Assembly (NCBI GenBank): GCA_937930265.1
Contig: CALGLI010000233.1
Span: forward strand, 1 to 6,729
Origin: an uncultured Veillonella sp.
Lineage (GTDB): Bacteria; Bacillota; Negativicutes; Veillonellales; Veillonellaceae
Direction of reading: 5' to 3'
Length of the DNA: 6,729 nucleotides
Shown here one piece after another: positions 1-6,191 of the stretch (positions are counted from its first letter, which is position 1; the number at the start of each line of letters is the position of its first letter). Both the position numbers and the translations under genes were made by a program. Under the pieces are notes generated by a model. That model was not told the origin of the DNA. It did no database searches and worked only from the letters and a program-made list of their open reading frames with translations.

Positions 1-1364
1 ATGCGCCTGTTAAGTTTGGTGATGAAGTATTGGTAACTATTCATGGCATCGGTAGTAGCGGTGAAGGGGTAGGTCGTGTAGATGACTTTACTGTCTTTGT
101 GCCTTTTGCTTTACCTGGAGAAACTGTAAGAGTAGCCATTAATATGGTAAAAAAAACCTATGCTACAGGGCGCCTCATAGAAATTGTTACGATGGCTCCC
201 AATCGTATCGATGCAAGTTGTGATCTTTATGGATTCTGTGGAGGCTGCCAACTACAGCACATTACCTATGAAGGACAGCTTTCACTAAAAACACAAAAGG
301 TTAAGGACGTTATAGAGCGCATTGGTCATCAAAATCCAGACCTTGTAAAACATGCATTAGGCCCTAAAGAACCTTGGGCATATCGCAATAAAATGCAAAT
401 GCCTGTAGGCGGTACTAAAGGCGATATTCAAATGGGATTCTATGCGATGGGATCTCACGATATCGTACAAGGCACAAACTGTCCTATTCAAGATGAAGGG
501 AATAATATCATTGCTCAAGCGTGTTACCAAATCGCTAAAGAATTTGACATTGAACCGTATGATGAACATACCGGCAAAGGTATACTACGCCATGTAATCG
601 GTCGTATTGGACAATCTGGATGGATGATTATCCTTGTAACTGCTACAGATTTCTTACCACACCAAGAAAAGTGGGTAGAAAAATTAACAGAACGAATTCC
701 TCAAGTAGAAACTATTGTTCATAACGTAAATGGTAAGCGAACTAATGTTATATTAGGATCTAAAAATAATATCCTTTACGGGGATGGAACGATTACAGAC
801 CATATTAAGGACTTACAGTTTACCTTATCCCCACATTCCTTCTTCCAAGTGAACCCTGAACAAACAACTGTGCTATACGATCAGGCATTAACCTATGCGG
901 ACCTAAAAGGTGATGAAACCGTTATCGATGCATACTGTGGCACGGGAACCATTTCATTGTTTTTGGCTCATAAGGCAAAACATGTAATAGGTATAGAAAT
1001 CGTAGAACCAGCCATTATCAATGCTCGTGAAAACGCACGTCGTAATGGCTATGATAATACAGAATTTATCGTAGGTGATGCGGCTGTAGAAATGCCAAAA
1101 CTCTACAAATCTGGCGTACGACCAGACGTTATCGTATTCGATCCAATCCGTGCGGGCTGTAAAGAAGAAGTTCTAATCTCTGCGGCAGGAATGGAACCAA
1201 AACGCATTGTTTATGTATCTTGTAACCCAGCTACCATGGCGCGAGATATTGAAATCCTCACACAATACGGCTATGAACTACAAGAAGTACAACCAGTAGA
1301 CATGTTCCCCATGACCGCTCACGTTGAGGCGGTGGCTTTGCTTAAGAAATATGTAAGAGTATAA
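1..1364 (+). CDS. rlmD: 23S rRNA (uracil-5-)-methyltransferase, RlmD/RumA type (5' end outside window)
   Basis: This enzyme family transfers a methyl group from S-adenosylmethionine to C5 of a uracil in 23S rRNA. The frame is open to the left edge (first whole codon at base 3), so the true start lies upstream; the TTG at base 30 is internal. Seen in order: a TRAM-like N-terminal domain (GIGSSGEGVGRVDDFTVFV); four cysteines spaced as in the [4Fe-4S] cluster of RumA (codons at 219, 237, 246 and 480); the SAM-binding motif DAYCGTGT; the nucleophile motif YVSCNPATMARD (Cys codon at 1221); and the C-terminal HVE with the general-base Glu (codon at 1326). The usual DPPR motif reads DPIRAGC. The last residues (AVALLKKYVRV) appear to be supplied by the inserted element, because a second version of this tail lies at 4057-4098. 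Whether the enzyme is RlmD or RlmCD cannot be decided from the sequence. Confidence 0.95.
   Translation, partial: APVKFGDEVLVTIHGIGSSGEGVGRVDDFTVFVPFALPGETVRVAINMVKKTYATGRLIEIVTMAPNRIDASCDLYGFCGGCQLQHITYEGQLSLKTQKVKDVIERIGHQNPDLVKHALGPKEPWAYRNKMQMPVGGTKGDIQMGFYAMGSHDIVQGTNCPIQDEGNNIIAQACYQIAKEFDIEPYDEHTGKGILRHVIGRIGQSGWMIILVTATDFLPHQEKWVEKLTERIPQVETIVHNVNGKRTNVILGSKNNILYGDGTITDHIKDLQFTLSPHSFFQVNPEQTTVLYDQALTYADLKGDETVIDAYCGTGTISLFLAHKAKHVIGIEIVEPAIINARENARRNGYDNTEFIVGDAAVEMPKLYKSGVRPDVIVFDPIRAGCKEEVLISAAGMEPKRIVYVSCNPATMARDIEILTQYGYELQEVQPVDMFPMTAHVEAVALLKKYVRV
1320..1344 (+). repeat. Left att-like direct repeat (attL candidate)
   Basis: This 25-bp stretch codes for the HVEAVALL end of rlmD. 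It matches 4057-4081 at 22 of 25 positions: CACGTTGAGG is identical, then three differing bases (CGG here, TAA there), then TGGCTTTGCTTA identical. Downstream of the repeat the two copies diverge completely, as expected if this is one junction of a site-specific insertion. Confidence 0.75.
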
Positions 1365-1407
1365 TACATTTTTTATTTACTTGTCACAAATGTATTATAC
1401 TCTTACA
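1352..1407. repeat. Perfect 20-bp inverted repeat (hairpin) just inside the left boundary
   Basis: Arm 1352-1371 is the exact reverse complement of arm 1388-1407, separated by a 16-base loop. The left arm holds the last codons and the TAA stop of rlmD; the right arm holds the ATG of the following broken frame (MYYTL). The stem is AT-rich and is followed by a T run (CTTTTT at about 1415-1420), so it could serve as a terminator for rlmD. The perfect length is unusual for a terminator and could also mark an inverted duplication at the insertion junction, a recombinase-binding structure or an assembly chimera. Confidence 0.8.
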
Positions 1408-1692
1408 GAGCCGTCTTTTTCGAGTAAAATGCTTGCAACGATACTTCCGGAAAAGCCGATATGGGACCGCTACGTTGTCCAGAATCTGAATATGCAGCTG
1501 ACGGGAGCAACGAAGGAAGAAAAATTGAAGAATGCAATTATGCTTTATGCTGATATGGAAAAGTGGTATGCCGATTTTTTGGAAACAGAAAAAGGCTAAG
1601 AATGTATCAGTGAGTTTGACCGGGTGTTGCCTGATTACAAAGAGATATCAAAAATAAAGAAGATTGACAGCATTCTTTGGAGTATAAGATAG
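1381..1692 (+). pseudogene. Fragment of an unidentified conserved-looking protein with an internal stop
   Basis: The frame reads MYYTLTEPSFSSKMLATILP... from ATG 1390 (or TTG 1381) to a TAA at 1597-1599, then continues in the same frame with protein-like sequence (ECISEFDRVLPDYKEISKI...ILWSIR) to a TAG at 1690-1692. The continuity suggests one gene whose codon at 1597 became a stop; CAA to TAA would explain it. There is no convincing ribosome binding site, and the ATG sits inside the inverted repeat, so the N-terminal part was probably lost at the element boundary. The remaining 103 codons look helical, with many charged residues and conserved-looking aromatics (KPIWDRYVVQNL). I do not recognise the family and assign no function. 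Confidence 0.6.
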
Positions 1693-1717
1693 ATCCGCAA
1701 CTGAAAGAGGTATGATA

Positions 1718-2569
1718 ATGGATTTACTATTGAATACTGTTTTGAATCTCACAAAGGAAGAGATTGAAAACAGTAAAATCGAATTTAATATGCAAGCTGG
1801 AAGTGGTGGACAGCCATTTCTTGACAGATGGATCAAACACAGTGAGGCTGAAAAAATGTCCGGCACTTGTGCTGATTGTTCTTATTGGGGATGGTATGGA
1901 AAACAGCGTAATTTTTATCCAGGGCAGTGGGTATTCAGTTTTGCACGAATGAATGATGATGAATGGTTGCTGATTTCGGCAGCAGAAATTGTGGATGTTC
2001 CTGCTGATGAGTGGGCAACTGTAAATGTGCTGGAGAGATTTGTGCCGATGATTGGCAGGCTGGTTATCAAATGTAAGAAAGGCAACACTTTCTCAAGATA
2101 TGTATTTAACCTCAGTAAGTATCTTGAACAGGCAACTGTAAAAGAAATACTGCCATGCTTATATAGCGGCGAGAACTTTGAAGGTTATGACAGAGTCCAT
2201 CTGCCGTATAACCGTCTGGCTGATATTTTTAACGGAAAAATAATGCCTACATATTATGAGGCATTAAAAAAGATAACCGGAGTATATTGTCTGACAGACA
2301 CTCACACTGGAAAACTTTATATAGGCTCTGCTACAGGAGAAGGAGGAGTTGCACAAAGATGGGGTAACTACATGGATTCCAAACATGGTGGAAATAAAAA
2401 ACTGATTGCTTTGTATGAGCAGAAAGGACCGGAGTATTTTGAAAAGTATTTTACATACACATTGATTGAGTATTTCGGTTTATCATATGATTCGATAAAA
2501 ATACTGGAGCGTGAACAATACTGGAAGAAGTGCTTGGATACCATAAGAAACGGATATAACGATAATTAA
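1718..2569 (+). CDS. GIY-YIG nuclease family protein
   Basis: This is a predicted DNA endonuclease of 283 residues. The C-terminal third carries the GIY-YIG fold: GVY at 188-190, YIG at 201-203, the catalytic Arg in AQRW (214), the metal-binding Glu in EREQYW (264 or 266) and the terminal Asn in GYN (281). The first 180 residues are a separate mixed domain (GQWVFSFARMNDDEWLLISA..., a CADC pair at 51-54) that I cannot assign; such proteins often pair a recognition domain with the nuclease. ATG 1718 is preferred over ATG 1712 because AGAGG at 1706-1710 is seven bases away. A TTGACA at 1664-1669 could be a -35 element, but no good -10 follows. The gene is intact between two broken ones, and a ribosome binding site for the next gene starts right after its stop, which suggests an operon. 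A role in phage defence or in element maintenance is inferred from context only. Confidence 0.85.
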   Translation: MDLLLNTVLNLTKEEIENSKIEFNMQAGSGGQPFLDRWIKHSEAEKMSGTCADCSYWGWYGKQRNFYPGQWVFSFARMNDDEWLLISAAEIVDVPADEWATVNVLERFVPMIGRLVIKCKKGNTFSRYVFNLSKYLEQATVKEILPCLYSGENFEGYDRVHLPYNRLADIFNGKIMPTYYEALKKITGVYCLTDTHTGKLYIGSATGEGGVAQRWGNYMDSKHGGNKKLIALYEQKGPEYFEKYFTYTLIEYFGLSYDSIKILEREQYWKKCLDTIRNGYNDN

Positions 2570-2585
2570 GAATGGAGGTTGTGTG

Positions 2586-3500
2586 GTGGACAATAAGGAA
2601 ATCATCCTATCGAAAATAGCGGAAATATTAAGTAGACGTGGATTCTTTTTAAAAAGTAATTCCGCGTTCAAAGCAAGACTTAAATGTGTAGGATGGGGAG
2701 AGTAATTTGAAAAGTATTCAGATTATTTGATTCCATATTATTATAATAATGGGTATACAAATATATTTGAAAATTCAAACGAAGAATATGATGTATTTCT
2801 TGGTTTGGATAGTATTTTCGCTAATTTATATCATGAAGGAAAAAATGGAGAAATTATAGCTCTGTTGAAAGAACTAACAAAGTCATTTAATGTTGAATAT
2901 ATTAAAGAGGCATTGACTGATGATTTTGAGGAATTAGTAAATCTTTATGAATTGCTTGGCTTATCGATAAGTATTGATAATAATAAGGTGATTGTGACAA
3001 CCTGTATGGCAAGCAACAATCAAAGGGTTGATGAGCTATATTCTGTAGAAAATTGATTAAAGCAAAACCATAGAGAAGTATACGATTCGTATGAATCAGC
3101 CATTGATGCATATACCCAAGGACATGCTGGATCGTGTATTGAATAGTGTAGAACTTGTTTAGTAAGTATTTTCTCCAAATATAAAGGTACAGAAGCTTTT
3201 GCAAAATGGATGAGAGGAATATATAATACCAGTGGCGAAAATACAATTTCTACAGCACAGGATTTGTCGCAGGCATTAAATACAGAACTTCGAAAAGATG
3301 ATCTGGCTGATTTCTTTTATGAAAACCGTGCTGGAAAATTAACGAAAACAAAAGCCATTTATATGATTTATTCTATGATGTCAGATTATGGTACGCATAG
3401 AAACGAAGCAACACAAGAGAATCCTACGTTGGAAGACGCACTGTTTTTATTGCGTTTGATGGACAGTATTCTTTTCTGGATATATTCTAAGAAGGGTTAA
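2586..3500 (+). pseudogene. Abortive-infection-like protein gene with three in-frame stops
   Basis: A good ribosome binding site (GGAGG, 2574-2578) lies seven bases before GTG 2586. From there one frame runs 304 codons to TAA 3498-3500, interrupted at codon 40 (TAA 2703-2705), codon 157 (TGA 3054-3056) and codon 187 (TAG 3144-3146). No frameshift is needed to join the parts, and each break reads through into plausible protein: GWGE/FEKYSDYL, SVEN/LKQNHREVY, GSCIE/CRTCLV. Likely ancestral codons are CAA (or GAA), TGG and CAG. The C-terminal end (SDYGTHRNEAT at about 266-276, then DALFLLRLMDSILFWIYSKKG) resembles the C-terminal domain of abortive-infection proteins (Abi_C type), as recalled, not searched. 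If the stops are real, only a 39-residue peptide and disconnected pieces would be made. The gene probably formed a defence cassette with the neighbouring nuclease. Confidence 0.7.
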
Positions 3501-3573
3501 TAAGAGGATAATGAATGGTAGTTTGATGTGCAGATGATATGAGGTTATGATTTATTGAATGGAGGTAGGATAT

Positions 3574-3930
3574 ATGGAAAAGATGAAAGGTCGAATTGTT
3601 AATATAGAAAAATTCCAGAATCGCGCAACATATATAAAGCAAGGCATAAAGAAACCTGATCAATATAAGTACGATAATTATCCAGGTGGAAATGGTACAT
3701 ATGTTACCGGTGGGGAATATTTAGGAACTTCCTTGATGGTTAAAATATATGTGTTTGACCTTGATAAAAGTTTCACTTTTGATGTTTATGATGATATAAA
3801 GAAGATAACTGGAAAATTGAGAATTTCATCTCAGATGTTAGAAAGAATAGAGTCCCATAAGGGGGAAAAAATAGATGTATATGTTAATGAATCTACAGTA
3901 AATTTTGACCCAACAATATTGTTGTCATAA
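3574..3930 (+). CDS. Hypothetical protein of 118 residues, function unknown
   Basis: This is an intact small gene. ATG 3574 is chosen because GGAGG at 3561-3565 lies eight bases upstream; the in-frame ATG at 3559 overlaps that site. The start context (GAATGGAGGT) is the same as that of the Abi-like gene at 2570-2579, which fits a common origin. The protein begins MEKMKGRIVNIEKFQNR, has a Gly/Tyr-rich loop (YPGGNGTYVTGGEYLG) and then alternating hydrophobic stretches (LMVKIYVFDL, FTFDVYDDI, KIDVYVNEST), suggesting a small beta-rich cytoplasmic protein. No signal peptide or membrane segment is seen. I do not recognise a family. As the last gene of the insert it could be a partner or immunity factor of the nuclease, but nothing in the sequence shows that. 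Confidence 0.7.
   Translation: MEKMKGRIVNIEKFQNRATYIKQGIKKPDQYKYDNYPGGNGTYVTGGEYLGTSLMVKIYVFDLDKSFTFDVYDDIKKITGKLRISSQMLERIESHKGEKIDVYVNESTVNFDPTILLS
3911..3924. repeat. Perfect 14-bp palindrome at the end of the small gene
   Basis: CAACAATATTGTTG is its own reverse complement and overlaps the last codons of the 118-residue gene. A second short dyad (AATGAT, AA, ATCATT at 3929-3942) follows directly, just before the rlmD-like echoes. It could be a protein-binding site near the element's right end or part of a weak terminator; chance in AT-rich DNA is also possible. Confidence 0.35.
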
Positions 3931-3944
3931 TGATAAATCATTCT

Positions 3945-3992
3945 GTGGATATGTTCCCAATGACAGGAAAACATACCGTGGATATGTTCCCA
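3945..3992 (+). repeat. Two tandem echoes of an rlmD 3' end (att-like remnants)
   Basis: GTGGATATGTTCCCA occurs at 3945-3959 and again at 3978-3992, a spacing of 33 bases. The first copy continues as VDMFPMTGKH, matching the VDMFPMTAH that precedes the HVE motif in the intact gene (1296-1316, 17 of 21 bases identical). The second copy gives VDMFP and then a stop. Neither matches the local rlmD exactly, so they probably came from rlmD-type genes of other hosts or from earlier insertions at this site. Confidence 0.65.
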
Positions 3993-4053
3993 TGAACTTA
4001 CAGCGGATAAAATTGGCATAAACTAAGTATATGACATTTATTTTGTCCTCTCG

Positions 4054-4098
4054 AGCCACGTTGAGGTAATGGCTTTGCTTATTAAAAAGAAAGACTAA
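4054..4098 (+). pseudogene. rlmD: Stranded original 3' tail of rlmD
   Basis: The frame reads SHVEVMALLIKKKD and then TAA (4096-4098), a fitting native end for the methyltransferase gene whose body stops at 1364. It is separated from that body by the insert and has no start of its own. Its stop lies four bases before the ATG of the next gene, so the pre-insertion arrangement was probably a tight rlmD-flavoprotein pair. Confidence 0.75.
4057..4081 (+). repeat. Right att-like direct repeat (attR candidate)
   Basis: This is the partner of 1320-1344: same orientation, 22 of 25 bases identical, with the shared core CACGTTGAGG. Chromosomal sequence resumes to its right. The bases immediately to its left (CTCTCGAGC) do not match the region before the left copy (ATGACCGCT), apart from GC near the core. 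Confidence 0.75.
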
Positions 4099-4102
4099 AT
4101 GT

Positions 4103-4582
4103 ATGTTTAAACCAATTCGCAAGAAGATAAATGAAATAGATCGTAGTACTGTAGAAACATTATTACAATCTAATCGTCGCGGTATTTTAGCCATGAATGG
4201 TGATGATGGTTATCCGTATGCGATTCCCATTAATTATTACTATGATAGGGCGGCTCAAAAAATCTATTTTCATGGTGCAAAAGCAGGTCATAAAGTTGAC
4301 GCCTTAAAAACATCCGATAAGATATGTTTTACTGTATATGGCAATGAAATCATTGATGATGCTGAGCCATGGGCACCTTATGTACAAAGTGCGGTAGTAT
4401 TTGGTAGATGTCGTTTGATAGGGGGCGGACCAGAATCTATAGAGCGATTAAAAGAATTTGCTATGAAATATTATCCCGATGAATCTTTGGCAGATGATCA
4501 AATTGCTCGTGCAGGACGTGCTACGCAAATGTTTGAAATTACTATTGAACATATGACTGGAAAACAAGTACAAGAAAAATAA
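4103..4582 (+). CDS. Pyridoxamine 5'-phosphate oxidase family (Nim-like) flavoprotein
   Basis: This protein of 159 residues has the FMN-binding split-barrel pattern typical of the Nim/PNPOx-like family: an N-terminal helix (STVETLLQSNRRGILAMN), then DGYPYAIPINYYYD, IYFHGAKAGHKVDAL (the flavin-contact GAKxGHK motif) and ICFTVYG, with a late VVFGRCRLIGG strand. Length is normal for the family. Some members reduce 5-nitroimidazoles; the natural substrate here is unknown. Translation starts at ATG 4103. The upstream region has only a purine-rich stretch (AAAAAGAAAGA), not a clear Shine-Dalgarno, so it may once have depended on translational coupling to rlmD, whose stranded stop lies four bases upstream. 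The insertion now separates it from the rlmD promoter. Confidence 0.88.
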   Translation: MFKPIRKKINEIDRSTVETLLQSNRRGILAMNGDDGYPYAIPINYYYDRAAQKIYFHGAKAGHKVDALKTSDKICFTVYGNEIIDDAEPWAPYVQSAVVFGRCRLIGGGPESIERLKEFAMKYYPDESLADDQIARAGRATQMFEITIEHMTGKQVQEK

Positions 4583-4758
4583 TAAAACGCCTTTCGCTTA
4601 CTAAATGCGCCCTAAACGTTGATTAGAATTTAGGATAAAATTTATTATGCGGGAGGTTTTTTTATATACTATTACAGATAATCGCCATATAATAAACTTG
4701 AAAAGTATCCTAAAAAAGACATAATGGTTGTAAATAGTTTAGAAAGGGGACAATTAGT
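4583..4758 (+). promoter_or_regulatory. Intergenic leader before the lyase gene
   Basis: These 176 bases hold two possible promoters. TTGATT (4619-4624) lies 18 bases before TATTAT (4643-4648), and TTGAAA (4698-4703) lies 16 bases before CATAAT (4720-4725). A GGGAGG at about 4651-4656 is followed by a T run but by no gene-like frame. No tRNA, riboswitch-like fold or strong terminator was recognised. Confidence 0.45.
4698..4725 (+). promoter_or_regulatory. Likely sigma-A type promoter of the lyase gene
   Basis: The -35 box TTGAAA and -10 box CATAAT match the consensus at five of six positions each, with a 16-base spacer. Transcription would begin near 4732, leaving a short leader with the ribosome binding site AAAGGGGA (4743-4750) eight bases before ATG 4759. 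This is assigned by eye only. Confidence 0.5.
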
Positions 4759-6108
4759 ATGCCATCCACTGTTATTGATAGTCAAATTCATGGTTCTTTA
4801 TTTAGTACAGATGAAATGCGTAAGATTTTTAGTGATGAGTCATGGGTATAAAAGTGGCTCGATACAGAGGCTGCTTTGGCTACCGCTCAGGCTGAATTAG
4901 GAGTCATTCCACAAGACAAGGCTGATATTATTAATAAATATGCTAAGGCTGAGCTTATTGATATCACCTCTATTGGAGAATATTATAAAAGTTCTATAAC
5001 TATTGTGCCATTACTTAAAGCTTTTAAAGCGATTTTACCTGATAATGCAGGGGAGTATGTTCATTGGGGCGCCACAAGTCAAGATATTGTAGATACGGGG
5101 CTCGTATTACTTCAACGTGATGCATACAATGTCATTTTGAGAGATTTAAAGATTTGTCAAAAAAGTATTTTAAAACTAGCCGAAAAGTATCGAGATGTAC
5201 CTATGGCGGGTAGAACTCATGTAGTACATGCTATTCCCATTACATTTGGATATAAAGCTGCCGTCTGGGCCGATGAACTTGGTAGAGATATTCAACGTAT
5301 GAAATCTATGTATGAACGAGTATTTGTAGGTGAAATGGCCGGTGCTGTTGGTACGTTGGCTTCTCAACCAGAGCATGGATTAGAAACACAAAAACGTATG
5401 TTTGAAATCCTGGGCCTAGGTGTTCCTACTATTGCATGGCATGTGGCTCGTGATAGTCAGGCCGAATTTGTTAGTGTCCTCGCTATATGTGCAGGTACAC
5501 TTGGGCGTATCAATCATGAAATTTTTAGCCTGCAACATACGGAAATATTAGAATTGGAAGAACCGTTCTTCACAGGTAAAATCGGATCTTCTACGATGCC
5601 TCATAAACGTAATCCTGCAGTATTAGAAAATGTACTAGCACTTTTACGTAGTGTTCGTAGTATTGCTCCTTCAATTGTGGAGAGCATGATTAGTGAAAAC
5701 GAACGTGACTGGGGATGCTTTCTTACAGAATGGGAAGCAATTCCTCGTGCATGTTATCTTATGGCCGCAGCATTAGAGAAATCTAAAAATAGTTTTGAAA
5801 ATCTTATCGTCTACGAAAAACATATGGAACGAAATCTTTTTGCACAAAAAGAATTGATGATGAGTGAGTGTGTTATGATGCATTTGGCAGAAAAACTTGG
5901 CCGTATGACGGCTCATGAAATTGTTTACAAAGCCTGTATGGAGGCTTATGAAAAGGAAATTCCACTCAAAGATGTACTAATGAATACCAAGGAAGTTACA
6001 GATGTCTTTACTGAACAAGAGGTGGATAATATGTTAAATCCACATAACTATGTAGGTCTAGCCCCAGTTTTTGTAGATAGAGTATTAGAAAAATATTCAA
6101 AAAATTAG
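4759..6108 (+). pseudogene. Adenylosuccinate lyase family protein (fumarase/aspartase superfamily), in-frame stop at codon 31
   Basis: The family eliminates fumarate or a related acid; members include PurB and 3-carboxymuconate cycloisomerase. The frame from ATG 4759, with ribosome binding site GGGGA at 4746-4750, would give 449 residues, a normal family length. TAA at 4849-4851 interrupts it within SWV/KWLDTEAALATAQAELG. Relatives have Gln in this VQxWLDVEAALA motif, so CAA to TAA is the simple explanation. The rest is intact: HWGATSQD (102-109), AGRTHVVHAIPITFG (about 150-164, active-site His region) and the superfamily signature GSSTMPHKRNP (276-286). THxxHAxPxTFGYK resembles the cycloisomerase-like branch more than classical PurB, so the substrate is uncertain. 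Restart at TTG 4876 would lack a ribosome binding site and the N-terminal helix. It could be a true pseudogene, a recent nonsense allele or a sequence error. Confidence 0.85.
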
Positions 6109-6191
6109 CTGCAAAAACTGCCAATGTATTATGAAGATACAGGATGGACTGACTAATATGAATTATAAGCATAACTATTAGGTAGTATTAT

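Larger units (their letters stand above)
1320..4081. mobile_element. Integrase-less element inserted in the 3' end of rlmD, with att-like ends
   Basis: The segment lies between two 25-bp direct copies of the rlmD 3' end. The left copy still completes rlmD, and the right copy continues into an alternative rlmD tail and then the next chromosomal gene. Elements that integrate at the 3' end of rumA/rlmCD are known in Firmicutes (for example streptococcal ICEs), and they restore the gene end in this way. The cargo is a broken gene, a GIY-YIG nuclease, a broken Abi-like gene and a small unknown gene, all on the plus strand. No integrase, relaxase or transposase frame is visible, so this would be a cis-mobilisable or remnant element rather than a self-moving one. 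Boundaries are inferred: the exact crossover within CACGTTGAGG cannot be fixed without an empty site for comparison. Confidence 0.75.

Noticed and set aside
1138..1155. DPIR instead of the usual DPPR motif in the methyltransferase as a sign of inactivation
   Set aside because: The change needs more than one base and all catalytic and iron-sulphur residues are present, so it is more likely a lineage variant.
2902..3246. A 114-residue minus-strand frame
   Set aside because: It lies opposite the Abi-like gene, has low-complexity Tyr/Leu/His-rich content and no ribosome binding site, so it is treated as a shadow.
3945..3992. A short CRISPR-like array
   Set aside because: There are only two copies, the repeat is 15 bases, and it codes for a piece of the RlmD C-terminus, which explains it better.
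1365..4056. An integrase, transposase or relaxase gene inside the insert
   Set aside because: Checked in the plus-strand frames and in the longer minus-strand frames. The minus-strand frames are shadows of plus-strand genes and show no recombinase motifs.
3831..4194. Overlapping minus-strand frames across the right end of the insert
   Set aside because: They cross the small gene, the att region and the Nim-like gene start, have no start signals, and their composition looks like antisense translation.
1597..4851. An alternative genetic code that reads TAA, TAG or TGA as amino acids
   Set aside because: All three stop codons would need to be reassigned, yet rlmD, the GIY-YIG gene, the small gene, the Nim-like gene and the lyase gene all end at natural positions with TAA or TAG.
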